A stretch of 64,000 nt of DNA from Marinobacter aromaticivorans. GTDB taxonomy: Bacteria; Pseudomonadota; Gammaproteobacteria; Pseudomonadales; Oleiphilaceae. The stretch covers positions 454,593 through 518,592 of the forward strand of contig NZ_NIHD01000002.1 in NCBI RefSeq assembly GCF_002806975.1. Direction: 5' to 3'. The position numbers were made by a program, and so were the translations under genes. Each line of letters opens with the position of its first letter. Within the stretch, counting starts at the first letter, position 1. Positions 17,683-28,124 of this stretch are shown here, piece by piece. A model generated the notes under the pieces. That model had not been told where the DNA came from, did no database searches, and saw only the letters and a program-made list of their open reading frames with translations.

Positions 17683-19503
17683 TTAACCGGTAAACGCCAT
17701 GTTTTCCGGGTCGATCTGCATCAGGTTACGGCTTGGGCTCAGCATACTTGTGGCATGGGTTTGAGCCCGGGGCAGCAGGCGCTCGAAATAAAATTCCGCC
17801 GTGGCCAGCTTGGTGGTGTAGAAAGCCTCAGAGTCATCACCCCCGTTATCCAGGCAATTTACCGCGGTTGCTGCCTGTCGCGCCCACATATACGCCATGG
17901 TCACGTAACCGCTGTACATCAGGAAATCGTAAGAGGCCGAGCTCACTACATCACGGTCTTTGCGGGCTGCAAGCATGATTCGCACGGTGAGCAGGTTCCA
18001 CTGGGCGGTCAGCTTGAGCAGGTCCAGGGCAAACGGACGTAAACGGCTGTCGGTCAGGTGCTTACGGGCAAAGTTGGCAATCCGCGCGGTGAAATCACGC
18101 ACAGCGCCGCCTTTGGTGGTCAGCAGTACCTTGCGGCCGAGCAGGTCCAGCGCCTGAATACCGGTGGTGCCTTCATACAAAGTGGCAATCCGGGTATCCC
18201 GGGCGATCTGCTCCATACCGTGTTCACGAATGTAACCGTGGCCGCCGAATACCTGCATACCCAGGCTGGCGGCTTCATTCCCCAGTTCCGTCAGAAAGCC
18301 TTTGAGAATCGGGGTCAGGAAGCCCAGTTTGTCATCGTATTTTTCGGCTTTTTTTGTATCGCCGGCGGCATGGCCCTCAACCATATGGTCGGCCAGGCGG
18401 GCAGCGTCATAGAGCATGGCACGGCCGCCTTCGGCAATGGCTTTCTGGGTCAGCAGCATGCGGCGTACATCGGCGTGGTGAATCAGGCTGTCGGCCACCT
18501 GATCCGGCTCTTTTTTACCGGAGAGTGCGCGCATGGAGCGGCGTTCTCTGGCGTAATCCAGCGCCCACTGATACGACAGCTCCGCGGGGCCGACGCCCTG
18601 TATCGCGGTGCCGATACGGGCCGTGTTCATAAAGGTGAACATGCACTCCAGACCCTCGTTTTCCGGGCCAATCAGATAGCCGGTTGCACCATCAAAGTTC
18701 AGAACACAGGTAGCGGAAGCCTTGATGCCCATTTTCTTTTCCAGGCTGCCACAGACCACGGCGTTGCGTTCACCCACGCTGCCGTCCGCGCCGGGCATAA
18801 ACTTCGGCACGATAAACAGACTGATGCCCCGGGTGCCTTTGGGAGCATCCGGCAGGCGGGCCAGAACGATGTGAACAATGTTCTCGGTAAGGTCATGGTC
18901 ACCGGACGAGATAAAGATCTTGGTGCCGGTAATTTTATAGCTGCCATCCGTCTGTGGTTCGGCTTTGGTTTTTACCTGGCCCAGATCGGTGCCGCACTGG
19001 GGCTCGGTCAGGCACATGGTGCCGGCCCAGCGGCCTTCGGTCAGCGGTAGCAGGTAGGTGTCTTTCTGGTCGTCGGAGCCGTGCAGAAAAATGGTGTTCA
19101 TGGCGCCCATGGACAGGCCCGGGTACATGGAGAACGACCAGTTCGCGGTGCCCATCATTTCCTGCTTCATAAGGCCCATGGACGCAGGCAGGCCCTGACC
19201 GCCAAATTCCTCCGGCGCAGAGAGACCCTGCCAGCCGCCCATCACATACTGGTTATAGGCTTCTTTATAGCCTTTCGGAGTGGTGACTTCGCCGTCTTTC
19301 AGTGTACAGCCTTCCTCATCGCCGAGCTGGTACAGCGGGCTCAGTTGTTCCTCGCAAAAACGGGCGCATTCGGTGAGGATGGCGTCTACGATATCCGGCG
19401 TTGCATTCTCACCGCTGGCCAGTGAAGCGTAGTGTTTCGGGTAGTCAAATACCTCGTTGAGCAGAAACTTCATGTCCCGCAAGGGCGCCTTGTATGCCGG
19501 CAT
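17683..19503 (-). CDS. Long acyl-CoA dehydrogenase (DmdC-type)
   Basis: An FAD-dependent dehydrogenase that introduces a 2,3 double bond into an acyl-CoA. At 606 residues it is longer than classical enzymes (about 390) because of an extra C-terminal domain. The opening MPAYKAPLRDMKFLLNEVF is typical of the branch that includes 3-methylmercaptopropionyl-CoA dehydrogenase DmdC. LYEGTTGIQALDLLGRK contains the family's catalytic Glu region, and MCLTEPQCGTDLG is the flavin-binding block. GAGG 8 nt upstream supports ATG 19503 over a longer in-frame start at 19596. Branch membership does not prove DMSP catabolism, since related paralogs act on other acyl-CoAs. Confidence 0.85.
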   Translation of the reverse strand: MPAYKAPLRDMKFLLNEVFDYPKHYASLASGENATPDIVDAILTECARFCEEQLSPLYQLGDEEGCTLKDGEVTTPKGYKEAYNQYVMGGWQGLSAPEEFGGQGLPASMGLMKQEMMGTANWSFSMYPGLSMGAMNTIFLHGSDDQKDTYLLPLTEGRWAGTMCLTEPQCGTDLGQVKTKAEPQTDGSYKITGTKIFISSGDHDLTENIVHIVLARLPDAPKGTRGISLFIVPKFMPGADGSVGERNAVVCGSLEKKMGIKASATCVLNFDGATGYLIGPENEGLECMFTFMNTARIGTAIQGVGPAELSYQWALDYARERRSMRALSGKKEPDQVADSLIHHADVRRMLLTQKAIAEGGRAMLYDAARLADHMVEGHAAGDTKKAEKYDDKLGFLTPILKGFLTELGNEAASLGMQVFGGHGYIREHGMEQIARDTRIATLYEGTTGIQALDLLGRKVLLTTKGGAVRDFTARIANFARKHLTDSRLRPFALDLLKLTAQWNLLTVRIMLAARKDRDVVSSASYDFLMYSGYVTMAYMWARQAATAVNCLDNGGDDSEAFYTTKLATAEFYFERLLPRAQTHATSMLSPSRNLMQIDPENMAFTG

Positions 19504-19756
19504 AATCAATCCTCTGAACTGGTCTGAATATCTTTTCGGGGCCATTGCCCGCTTCAAGTTGCCTGCTGTTTTACGGTATTGCGCTTCGGATTCCATTGAC
19601 GAAAAGCACCTGTGGCGGTGTCAGTAAAGACAGTAGGCGGGCTTGGCCGGGGCGCTTTGCTGATCGGAGAAGATCCCCCGGGCGTATTCAGATAGCACCC
19701 ATCGCACCATACATTGTGATGGCACCTGTGACGCTGAGAACCCCGTGGAGAGCCTT

Positions 19757-20341
19757 ATGACAAGTGTAAAAAATATGCAAAACCTGCATTCTGTGATTCA
19801 CAACCGTGGCTGGCGCTCTATACTCCTGTTTGTATCGGTCATGAGCCTGCTAACTGGTTGTTCCGGGCCCGCCCTGACCGATTATGCAGAGCGCAGCCCC
19901 AGGCTGACTCCCCAAACATTTTTCAGCGGTGAACTTAGTGCTCGCGGGGTGGTCAAGGACATGTCCGGGGAGGTGATCCGCACATTCGATGCGGATATCA
20001 CGGCCTCCTGGGATGCTGCAGGCGTGGGCACCCTGGATGAAGTATTCCGCTTTGATGACGGCGAAGTGCAAACCCGGGTCTGGACGCTGACACCCTCGGA
20101 TAACGGCGACAGCTATCATGCCGGGGCGGGCGATGTGGCAGAGCCGGGAACCATGCGCTGGAGCGGCAACACCCTCCACATGAACTATGTGCTCCGGATT
20201 GCCTACGGCGATGGAACACTGGATGTACGAATGAATGACTGGATGTATCTGATAACACCCGACACTTTGATTAACCAGACCACCATGAGTAAATGGGGGA
20301 TTGATGTGGGTGAAATTGTTCTCGTGATTCAGAAAAAATAA
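19757..20341 (+). CDS. DUF3833 lipoprotein
   Basis: A 194-residue protein with an N-terminal hydrophobic stretch ending in the lipobox LLTGC, so it is probably a lipoprotein. The body (TFFSGELSARGVVKDMSGEV, GTLDEVFRFDDGE) matches the DUF3833 family of uncharacterised lipocalin-like proteins. GGAG 6 nt upstream favours ATG 19757 over GTG 19745. It precedes the RND efflux genes by 36 bp on the same strand and may share their transcript; its role is unknown. Confidence 0.75.
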   Translation: MTSVKNMQNLHSVIHNRGWRSILLFVSVMSLLTGCSGPALTDYAERSPRLTPQTFFSGELSARGVVKDMSGEVIRTFDADITASWDAAGVGTLDEVFRFDDGEVQTRVWTLTPSDNGDSYHAGAGDVAEPGTMRWSGNTLHMNYVLRIAYGDGTLDVRMNDWMYLITPDTLINQTTMSKWGIDVGEIVLVIQKK

Positions 20342-20377
20342 ACCCGGCGGGAGCCGGTCCGTTTGCTGGGATTGTCT

Positions 20378-21472
20378 ATGTGGAAACAGTGGTTGGTTGG
20401 TGCGGTGCTTGTGGCGGTAGCCGTGAGCGGTGCTGTAATTTATCGCAACCTGAATGATCTGTCGCAGGTAGATAGTGCCAATGAGCGGGCGCCCAGCGCT
20501 GTAAGTACCCGCCTGCCGGTAACAGAAACCGTGCGTGATCAGGTTAAAGCAGTTGGTAGCCTGAAGGCTCTCAATGCGGTTGAGTTGACCACAGAAGCCA
20601 GTGGCCGGGTGGTGGAAATCAACCTGAAGTCCGGTCGCCAGGTAAAACAGGGCGACGTGCTGTTGCGTTTGGATGATCGCCAGGCCAGGGCGGATCTGGG
20701 TGTTATCGAGGCGCAATTGGCCGATGCCAGGCGCCAGTACGAACGCGCCCGAAGCCTGCGCGATAACAACAGCATTTCCCAGTCTCTGGTTGATGAATTG
20801 CGCACCGCCGTTGAAGTTGCAGAGGCCCAGCGCGATGCTGCGAGGGTCCGGCTAGAAAATCATCTTATTGAAGCCCCCTTTTCCGGCGTTGCCGGGCTGA
20901 GCGACATCAGCATTGGTGCCTATGTGATCGCTGGCACAACCATTACCACTCTGGATGCCACATCCCGTATGGAGCTGAATTTCTCCATTCCGGAACGCTT
21001 TCTGGGCCAGCTCAAGCCCGGGCAGAAGGTGGATGCTGGTACGCCCGCGTACCCGGATCAGTATTTCAGCGGCGAGTTGGTTGAGTTGGGTACCCGCATT
21101 GATGAACTAAGCCGGTCTTTGCCGGTTCGGGCCTTGATTGATAACGCTGATGGTCGGTTACGCCCGGGGCAGTTCATGTCTGTCAGCCTGACGCTGCGCG
21201 AGCGCCCGGGCCTGGTGGTACCGGAGCAGGCGGTAATGGTTCGCGGTAATGAAAAATACGTATTTGTAGCCGACGACGGCATCGCCAGACGGGTATCCGT
21301 AGTTTTGGGTTCGCGCATGCCGGGGCAGGTTGAAATTATGGATGGATTGACCGCCGAAGACCCGGTGGTGGTGACCGGCCAGGACCGGCTCAGCAGCGGT
21401 GAACGAATTCGGGTAATCGATGATGAAAATGCGATCCCCGACAATCGCTTCACCAGTGCGCTGGAGTCGTAG
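20378..21472 (+). CDS. RND efflux periplasmic adaptor (membrane fusion protein)
   Basis: A 364-residue protein with an N-terminal membrane anchor (about 5-24), a lipoyl/barrel-sandwich hybrid split into VGSLKALNAVELTTEASGRV and LIEAPFSGVAGL, an alpha-hairpin with coiled-coil heptads between them, and a C-terminal beta-barrel. It links the inner-membrane pump to an outer-membrane TolC-type channel, which is not encoded here. ATG 20378 is chosen to start just before the anchor, though its ribosome site is weak; TTG 20363 is an alternative. The pump gene begins 2 bp after its stop. Confidence 0.88.
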   Translation: MWKQWLVGAVLVAVAVSGAVIYRNLNDLSQVDSANERAPSAVSTRLPVTETVRDQVKAVGSLKALNAVELTTEASGRVVEINLKSGRQVKQGDVLLRLDDRQARADLGVIEAQLADARRQYERARSLRDNNSISQSLVDELRTAVEVAEAQRDAARVRLENHLIEAPFSGVAGLSDISIGAYVIAGTTITTLDATSRMELNFSIPERFLGQLKPGQKVDAGTPAYPDQYFSGELVELGTRIDELSRSLPVRALIDNADGRLRPGQFMSVSLTLRERPGLVVPEQAVMVRGNEKYVFVADDGIARRVSVVLGSRMPGQVEIMDGLTAEDPVVVTGQDRLSSGERIRVIDDENAIPDNRFTSALES

Positions 21473-21474
21473 CT

Positions 21475-24400
21475 GTGATCCTGTCGGATATTTCCATCAA
21501 ACGCCCGGTTTTTGCCACGGTTCTGAGCCTGTTGATTGTGGTATTTGGTCTGGCGGCCCTGTTTGGCCTCCCGGTGCGGGAGTACCCGGATATAGACCCG
21601 CCCGTGGTTTCCGTTTCAACCAACTACACCGGTGCTGCCGCCGAGGTGGTTGATACCCAGATCACCCAGATCGTTGAAGGCGCCATCAGTGGAATAGAGG
21701 GCATTCGCTCTATCCAGTCTTCTACCCGGCAGGGTGGGTCATACACCACTATCGAGTTTTCCACATCCCGGGATGTGGATATTGCCGCAAACGATGTGCG
21801 TGATGCCATATCCCGCGTAAACAACGAGCTGCCGGACGAAGCCGACCCGCCCGTGGTGCGCAAGGCTGATTCTGATGCCCGCCCGATGATGTGGGTAACT
21901 CTGCGCAGTGATATCTGGGATTCTGCCCAGCTGAGCGACTATGCGGACCGGGTTCTGGCTGATCGGTTAGCGGTCGTGGATGGCGTTGCCGACGTGCGCA
22001 TTGGTGGTGAACGTCGTTACGCTATCCGGGTTTGGCTTGATCGCGAACGCCTGGCGGCGCGGGATATCACCGTTGCTGAAGTGGAGCGCGCATTACGCGC
22101 CAATAACGTGGAGCTGCCAGCCGGTTCCGTGGATTCCTCAACCCGCAACTTTACCGTACGTGCAGAGGGTCGCCTGGCAACCGTAGATGAATTCCGCGAG
22201 CTGGTGATTCGTCGGGATGGCAATCAGTTGTTACGCCTGGGCGAAGTAGCGGATGTGCAGATGGGCGTGGAATCCGATGTCGGCCAGTTGCGCGCAAACG
22301 GTCAGACAGCCATTGGCCTGGGCGTTATCCGCCAGTCCAAAGCCAATACCGTAGCCGTTTCGGATGCTGTGCGGGCGGAACTGGAGAAAATCCGGGAAAC
22401 CCTGCCACCGGAAGTCTCGATTGCCGAAAGCTACGACGAATCCATTTTTATCCGTGCGTCCATTCGTGAGGTGATGATCACTCTGGCGATCGCCGTGTCC
22501 TTGGTCATACTGGTTATTTTTCTGTTCCTCAGATCCTGGCGCGCCACCCTGATTCCTGCCGTTACCATTCCAGTAGCGGTTATCGGTGCGTTTATTGGCC
22601 TCGGATTCCTGGGGTTCTCCATTAACGTGCTGACTTTGCTGGCGGTTATTCTTGCCATAGGTCTGGTGGTGGACGATGCCATTGTGATGCTGGAAAACAT
22701 CCAGCGCCGGATTGACAAGGGAGAACCGCCCTTGCTTGCGGCCTATCGTGGTGCCAGGCAAGTTGCCTTTGCGGTCATTGCCACCACCCTTACGCTGGTT
22801 GCGGTATTTGTGCCCATCTCGTTCATGGGTGGCAATGTTGGCCGCCTGTTTGCGGAGTTCGGTTTTACGCTGGCGGCAGCGGTTGTGGTGTCGAGTTTTG
22901 TGGCGCTTACCCTGGCGCCGATGCTGTGCTCCAAATGGCTGAAGCATAGCCCTGAAAGCTCGGAAGGGCGCAGGTTCTGGGGGGCCAGTGAAAAGGTTCT
23001 GAATGGCCTTACGAACGGGTATGAGCGCCTGCTGCGGTTCTCGCTGAATCAGGCTGGCCTGGTGTTGGGGCTTGGTCTGGTGGGGCTGGTTGTTGCTGCG
23101 GTGATTTACCCGGAACTGCCCCAGGAGCTTGCGCCTACAGAAGACAGGGGCGTTATTATCATGCCCGCCAGTGTGCCCCGTGGGGCTACCGTAGAGTACA
23201 CCGACCACTATACGAAACAGGCTGAAGAGAAACTGTTGCCCTATCTGGAGAATGGCATTGCCAGCCGGATGCTGTCGATTGTTGGTTTCCGCGGGCGGGA
23301 AGACAGTGCGTTCATCATCATGGGGCTGGCCCCCTGGGAAGAACGGGATGTCAAACAGCAGCAGGTGACCAGTGAGATTCGCAAGATCTTTAACGATATC
23401 TCCGGTATTCGTTTGGCGGCAATCAACCCGCCAGGGCTTGGCCAGAGGGGGTTCAGCCAGCCCGTGGAATTCGTGGTCGCCGGGCCGGATTATGAATCTG
23501 TTCAGGCCTGGAGTGATGAACTGGTAGAGCGCGCAAAAAACAACCCCAATCTGCTGAACCTGGAAACCGATTTTGAGCTGACCCGGCCAGAGCTGAGCAT
23601 TGCCATTGATCGTGAGCGGGCTGCCGATCTGGATATAACCATTCAGGATGTCGGCCTCACCCTGCAAACCATGCTGGCTTCACGGCAGGTAACCACCTAC
23701 CTGGAACGTGGCCGGGAGTACGATGTGATCATGCAGGCGGATGCGGCCAGCCGCGCCACACCGTCAGATCTTGGCCAGATATTTCTGCGCCCGAGGGAAG
23801 GTGGCAAGCTGATTCCTTTACAAGCGCTGGTGTCGATTTCAGAAAAAGGTGCAAACCCGGACCTTCGCCGCATTGATCGCCTGCCGGCGGTGGTAATCAG
23901 CGGATCACTGGCGGATGGTTACGATCTTGGTTCCGCGCTTGCCTACCTGAACACGCTTGCGGTTGATACCCTTCCGCCAGAGGCACGTCTCAGCTATCAG
24001 GGCCTGAGCCGGGAGTTCCAGGATTCTTCGGCGGCTATTTATTTCACCTTCGGGCTGGCCTTTATAATTGTATTCCTGGTGCTGGCGGCCCAGTTTGAAA
24101 GCTGGATTCACCCGATGATCATCATGCTCCCGGTACCGCTGGCGGTAACCGGCGCCCTGCTGGCGCTCTGGTGGAGTGGCATCAGCCTTAACATCTACAG
24201 CCAGATCGGGATCATCATGCTGCTGGGGCTCATGTCGAAAAACGGCATATTGATTGTGGAGTTCGCCAACCAGCTGCGGGATGAAGGTTACGCAGTAAAA
24301 GACGCGATACTGGCTGGTGCGTCCCTGCGCTTCCGGCCCGTACTGATGACCACTGTATCCACGGTCTTCGGTGCCGTGCCCCTGGTAATTGCCACCGGAG

Positions 24401-24588
24401 CCGGTGCCGAGAGCAGGGCGGCCATCGGCATGGTGATTCTGGGCGGGCTGATTTTTGCCACCACACTTACGTTGTTTATCATCCCTGTGCTCTATAATCT
24501 GCTGGCGGGCTTTGCCAAATCGGCCAATGCGATTGAACATGAGCTGGAACGCCAGGCATCGTTGCCCCAAACTGGTTCGGTAGATTGA
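21475..24588 (+). CDS. RND efflux pump, HAE1/AcrB family
   Basis: A proton-driven inner-membrane exporter of 1037 residues with 12 predicted membrane helices and two large periplasmic loops. The start MILSDISIKRPVFATVLSLL and VREYPDIDPPVVSVSTNYTG are typical. GLVVDDAIVMLENIQRR carries the paired Asp residues of the proton relay in helix 4. GTG 21475 is the only sensible start, placed directly after the adaptor stop. The substrates are unknown; the family exports drugs, detergents and solvents. Translational coupling with the adaptor is likely. Confidence 0.92.
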   Translation: MILSDISIKRPVFATVLSLLIVVFGLAALFGLPVREYPDIDPPVVSVSTNYTGAAAEVVDTQITQIVEGAISGIEGIRSIQSSTRQGGSYTTIEFSTSRDVDIAANDVRDAISRVNNELPDEADPPVVRKADSDARPMMWVTLRSDIWDSAQLSDYADRVLADRLAVVDGVADVRIGGERRYAIRVWLDRERLAARDITVAEVERALRANNVELPAGSVDSSTRNFTVRAEGRLATVDEFRELVIRRDGNQLLRLGEVADVQMGVESDVGQLRANGQTAIGLGVIRQSKANTVAVSDAVRAELEKIRETLPPEVSIAESYDESIFIRASIREVMITLAIAVSLVILVIFLFLRSWRATLIPAVTIPVAVIGAFIGLGFLGFSINVLTLLAVILAIGLVVDDAIVMLENIQRRIDKGEPPLLAAYRGARQVAFAVIATTLTLVAVFVPISFMGGNVGRLFAEFGFTLAAAVVVSSFVALTLAPMLCSKWLKHSPESSEGRRFWGASEKVLNGLTNGYERLLRFSLNQAGLVLGLGLVGLVVAAVIYPELPQELAPTEDRGVIIMPASVPRGATVEYTDHYTKQAEEKLLPYLENGIASRMLSIVGFRGREDSAFIIMGLAPWEERDVKQQQVTSEIRKIFNDISGIRLAAINPPGLGQRGFSQPVEFVVAGPDYESVQAWSDELVERAKNNPNLLNLETDFELTRPELSIAIDRERAADLDITIQDVGLTLQTMLASRQVTTYLERGREYDVIMQADAASRATPSDLGQIFLRPREGGKLIPLQALVSISEKGANPDLRRIDRLPAVVISGSLADGYDLGSALAYLNTLAVDTLPPEARLSYQGLSREFQDSSAAIYFTFGLAFIIVFLVLAAQFESWIHPMIIMLPVPLAVTGALLALWWSGISLNIYSQIGIIMLLGLMSKNGILIVEFANQLRDEGYAVKDAILAGASLRFRPVLMTTVSTVFGAVPLVIATGAGAESRAAIGMVILGGLIFATTLTLFIIPVLYNLLAGFAKSANAIEHELERQASLPQTGSVD

Positions 24589-24626
24589 TGCACGGCCTGG
24601 CGTAACCAATAACCGCGGATGTTTTC

Positions 24627-25922
24627 ATGGCCATACACAGTCAGTTCCGTTTGCTGGGGCAGCGGCGTTTTCTGCCGTTTTACCTCACCCAGTTTTCCGG
24701 AGCGTTTAACGACAACCTCTATAAAAATGCCTTGCTGCTGTTGATTGCCTACCAGACCACCGGTTTGCTGGGGCTGTCGGTGAATACGGTGGTCAACCTG
24801 GCTGCCTTCCTGTTTATCCTGCCGTTTTTCCTGTTTTCCGGCATTGCCGGGCAGATGGCCGACCGCTATGAGAAAGCCGCCATTATCCGCAAGGTAAAGC
24901 TGGCTGAAATCGGTATTATGGCTATTGCGGCGCCGGCGCTCTGGTTTGGCTGGTATGAAGGGCTATTGGTGCTGTTGTTCCTGATGGGGACCCAGTCCAC
25001 TTTTTTCGGCCCGGTAAAGTACGCCATTCTGCCCCAGGTACTGGGCGACGATGAGCTGGTCGGCGGCAACGGCCTGGTGAGCATGGGTACCTTTGTGGCC
25101 ATTCTGCTTGGCACTATTGCGGCTGGTTTGCTCATGGGGCTTGAGGCGGCTGCAAAACTCACGGCCGTGAGTGTGCTGGTGATGGCGGTTCTGGGGTATG
25201 TGGCGGCGCGCCAGGTACCCGAGGTTGGTACAGCCGAAGTCGCGTTGGCGGTACGTTTCCGACCGGTTCTGGAGACCTGGCGTCTGATGGGCGTGGCGGC
25301 TGAGCGCAAACCGGTGCTTTGGGCCGTTCTCGCCATATCCTGGTTCTGGTTCCTTGGCGCGGCCTACCTCACCCAGTTCCCCAACTTCGCCCACAGCCAT
25401 CTTCAGGGTGACGAGACCGTGGTCACCCTGCTGCTGTCCATGTTTATCGTGGGTATCTCCATCGGCTCCGTGCTGTGTGAACGCCTTACCCGGCACCGCA
25501 TCACCCTGGCACCCGTGCCCTGGGGGGCGCTTGGCCTGACCCTGCTGGGAGTGGATCTGTTCTTTGCGGTACCGGCAAACCCGGAACCATCCACCTGGTG
25601 GACGCTGGTGACAGAGCCGGTTTACATACGGGTGCTGATGGATCTGGTGGGCATCGGAGTATGCGGCGGTCTGTTCATCGTGCCCCTTTATGCGTTTATC
25701 CAGCATGAAACCCCACAACACAAACGGGCACGCATCATCGCGGCACTGAATGTGATCAACGCGCTGTTCATGGTCGTGAGCGCGCTCACGGGCATTCTGG
25801 TGCTGGGGGTTCTGGAAGTGGGTATTCCCGGGCTCTTCCTACTCCTGTCCCTGGTCAATGGGCTGGTGCTCATAGCAGTGCGGCGTCTGAGGTGGCGAGT
25901 CCAGGCCAGTGCCTGTGGATAA
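24627..25922 (+). CDS. MFS transporter, LplT-like
   Basis: A 431-residue inner-membrane protein with about 12 hydrophobic helices. The N-terminal block FYLTQFSGAFNDNLYKNALL and the GTQSTFFGPVKYAILPQ motif are typical of LplT and related lysophospholipid flippases. In E. coli LplT works with Aas to reacylate lysophosphatidylethanolamine; no acyltransferase is fused or adjacent here. Its stop codon lies inside the first DnaA box of the candidate origin. Confidence 0.8.
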   Translation: MAIHSQFRLLGQRRFLPFYLTQFSGAFNDNLYKNALLLLIAYQTTGLLGLSVNTVVNLAAFLFILPFFLFSGIAGQMADRYEKAAIIRKVKLAEIGIMAIAAPALWFGWYEGLLVLLFLMGTQSTFFGPVKYAILPQVLGDDELVGGNGLVSMGTFVAILLGTIAAGLLMGLEAAAKLTAVSVLVMAVLGYVAARQVPEVGTAEVALAVRFRPVLETWRLMGVAAERKPVLWAVLAISWFWFLGAAYLTQFPNFAHSHLQGDETVVTLLLSMFIVGISIGSVLCERLTRHRITLAPVPWGALGLTLLGVDLFFAVPANPEPSTWWTLVTEPVYIRVLMDLVGIGVCGGLFIVPLYAFIQHETPQHKRARIIAALNVINALFMVVSALTGILVLGVLEVGIPGLFLLLSLVNGLVLIAVRRLRWRVQASACG

Positions 25923-26042
25923 TTAATTGGATAAGCTGCGGACAAGCTCTGGATACCTTTTTAAAATAACAATTAAAACAAGATGTTAATGGTTGATGCA
26001 AGGCTCCTGATCAGGCACATTTTTGTGGATAACTTTATTGAA
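25914..26042. other. oriC: Candidate replication origin (oriC) with phased DnaA boxes and AT-rich element
   Basis: A perfect DnaA box, TGTGGATAA, at 25914-25922 is followed by three 7/9 matches in the same orientation at 25926-25934, 25937-25945 and 25948-25956. The start-to-start spacing is 12, 11 and 11 bp, about one helical turn each. Immediately after comes an AT-rich stretch (25957-25982, CTTTTTAAAATAACAATTAA) suited to duplex unwinding. A second perfect box lies at 26034-26042, and a partial one overlaps the mnmG start (26231-26239). The place directly upstream of mnmG, next to rsmG and parAB, is the classical origin position in enteric bacteria. The remainder of the 25923-26231 gap shows no gene. 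Confidence 0.75.
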
Positions 26043-26231
26043 AACTTTTCTGAGAAGGGCTGCCCAAGCCCCTGAAAACCCGATGATTTCGGTTTTCCGA
26101 AACAGAGTAAATGGTACGGAAGCCGGCGTTTCCCCAGCGCTGGTTAAAATTTGCACATTCTGACTGCAATTTTCCGAGTGAAACGTTATACTCCGGGCCC
26201 TGTTTTTATCCCCCGATTTCCGAGGTGAGCT

Positions 26232-28118
26232 GTGGATTTTCCAACCCGTTTTGATGTCATTGTCATTGGTGGCGGCCATGCCGGCACTGAAGCTGCACTC
26301 GCGGCGGCGCGCATGGGTTCCCAGACCCTGCTGCTGACCCACAACATCGAAACCCTGGGCCAGATGTCCTGCAATCCGGCCATCGGAGGCATTGGCAAAA
26401 GCCATCTGGTAAAGGAAATCGACGCCCTGGGTGGCGCCATGGCGCACGCAACCGACAGGGCGGGTATCCAGTTCCGGGTTCTCAACAGCCGCAAAGGCCC
26501 GGCGGTACGCGCCACCCGCGCTCAGGCCGACCGGGTTCTGTACAAGGCGGCGATTCGCCATATGCTGGAAAACCAGCCCAATCTCACCCTGTTCCAGCAG
26601 GCAGCGGACGACCTGATTGTGGAAAACGATCAGGTGACCGGCGTGGTGTCGCAGACCGGTATCCGGTTCAACGCCAAAACCGTGGTACTGACCACCGGTA
26701 CCTTCCTCGGCGGCGTTATCCACATTGGCATGCAGCAGCATGCCGGTGGTCGCGCCGGTGATGCGCCAGCCAATGCGCTGGCACAACGATTAAGGGAGCT
26801 GCCTTTTAATGTGGGCCGGCTGAAAACCGGCACGCCGCCGCGCATTGATGCCCGTAGCGTGGATTTCTCTGTCATGCAGGAGCAGTGGGGCGACAACCCG
26901 GCCCCGGTGATGTCCTTTATTGGCAGCCAGGACCAGCATCCGCAACAAATCTGCTGTTACGTGACTCGAACCACGGAACAGACCCACGACATTATCCGCA
27001 GTGGCTTTGACCGCTCGCCCATGTTTGCCGGCAACATTGAGGGCGCTGGTCCACGCTACTGCCCGTCCATAGAAGACAAGGTCAATCGTTTTGCCGACAA
27101 GGATTCCCATCAGATTTTTGTGGAGCCGGAGGGCCTGACCACCAACGAGCTGTATCCCAACGGTATTTCCACCAGTCTGCCGTTTGATATCCAGCTGGCC
27201 GCAGTGCGCTCGATTCCGGGGTTTGAAAACGCCCATATTACCCGGCCAGGTTACGCCATCGAATACGACTACCTGAACCCGCAGGATTTGCGCCATACCC
27301 TGGAAACCAAATTCATCCAGGGCCTGTATTTTGCCGGCCAGATCAACGGTACCACCGGCTATGAAGAGGCCGGTGCCCAGGGCTTGCTGGCGGGCATTAA
27401 CGCTTCCTTGCGCGCACAGGAAAAAAGCGAATGGTATCCGCGTCGGGATGAGGCCTATCTCGGAGTGCTGGTGGACGATCTGATCACCATGGGCACCAGT
27501 GAGCCCTACCGCATGTTCACCAGCCGCGCCGAATACCGCCTGATTCTGCGGGAAGACAACGCCGATCTGCGCCTGACTGAAACCGGTCGCAAGCTGGGCC
27601 TGGTGGATGATGAGCGCTGGCAGAAATTCAGTGACAAGTGCGAAGCCATAGCAACCGAACGCAAACGGCTTGAAACCACACGCATTCACCCGTCCACGGA
27701 AGCGGCCGAGCGTGCCAACGCCTTCCTGAAGCAGCCCATGACCCGGGACAACACCCTGGCGGAGTTGCTGCGCCGCCCGGAAATCAGCTACAGCCATATT
27801 GCTGAAATCGGTGGCGAGCAGGCAGGGGAGCCGGTTGTGGCGGAGCAGGTGGAAATCGAGATCAAATACGAAGGCTATATTTCGCGCCAGACCGAAGAAA
27901 TCGAGCGTTTGCGCCGGAATGAGAGCACCGCCTTGCCGATTGATCTGGATTACGAGGTGATTGGCGGCCTGTCCAACGAGATCAAACAGAAGCTGAAACA
28001 GGTGCGCCCGGAGACGGTGGCCCAGGCGTCCCGGATCCAGGGCGTTACGCCGGCTGCCATCTCGCAGATCCTGGTACACCTGAAAAAGCGTGATCTTCTA
28101 CGCAAACAAAGCGCCTGA
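26232..28118 (+). CDS. mnmG: tRNA uridine-5-carboxymethylaminomethyl modification enzyme MnmG (GidA)
   Basis: The FAD-binding partner of MnmE in wobble-uridine modification. The 628-residue protein has the N-terminal dinucleotide motif [17 protein letters not shown], then [20 protein letters not shown]. The GidA signature region [12 protein letters not shown] and the helical C-terminal MnmE-binding domain are intact. It starts with GTG after GAGG at 6-nt spacing. It opens the conserved mnmG-rsmG-parA-parB block immediately beside the candidate origin. Confidence 0.97.
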   Translation: MDFPTRFDVIVIGGGHAGTEAALAAARMGSQTLLLTHNIETLGQMSCNPAIGGIGKSHLVKEIDALGGAMAHATDRAGIQFRVLNSRKGPAVRATRAQADRVLYKAAIRHMLENQPNLTLFQQAADDLIVENDQVTGVVSQTGIRFNAKTVVLTTGTFLGGVIHIGMQQHAGGRAGDAPANALAQRLRELPFNVGRLKTGTPPRIDARSVDFSVMQEQWGDNPAPVMSFIGSQDQHPQQICCYVTRTTEQTHDIIRSGFDRSPMFAGNIEGAGPRYCPSIEDKVNRFADKDSHQIFVEPEGLTTNELYPNGISTSLPFDIQLAAVRSIPGFENAHITRPGYAIEYDYLNPQDLRHTLETKFIQGLYFAGQINGTTGYEEAGAQGLLAGINASLRAQEKSEWYPRRDEAYLGVLVDDLITMGTSEPYRMFTSRAEYRLILREDNADLRLTETGRKLGLVDDERWQKFSDKCEAIATERKRLETTRIHPSTEAAERANAFLKQPMTRDNTLAELLRRPEISYSHIAEIGGEQAGEPVVAEQVEIEIKYEGYISRQTEEIERLRRNESTALPIDLDYEVIGGLSNEIKQKLKQVRPETVAQASRIQGVTPAAISQILVHLKKRDLLRKQSA

Positions 28119-28124
28119 TCACGC

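Noticed and set aside
21760..21779. Perfect 20-bp palindrome TCCACATCCCGGGATGTGGA
   Set aside because: It lies inside the conserved coding sequence of the RND pump (STSRDVDI), so it is probably a codon coincidence rather than an operator.
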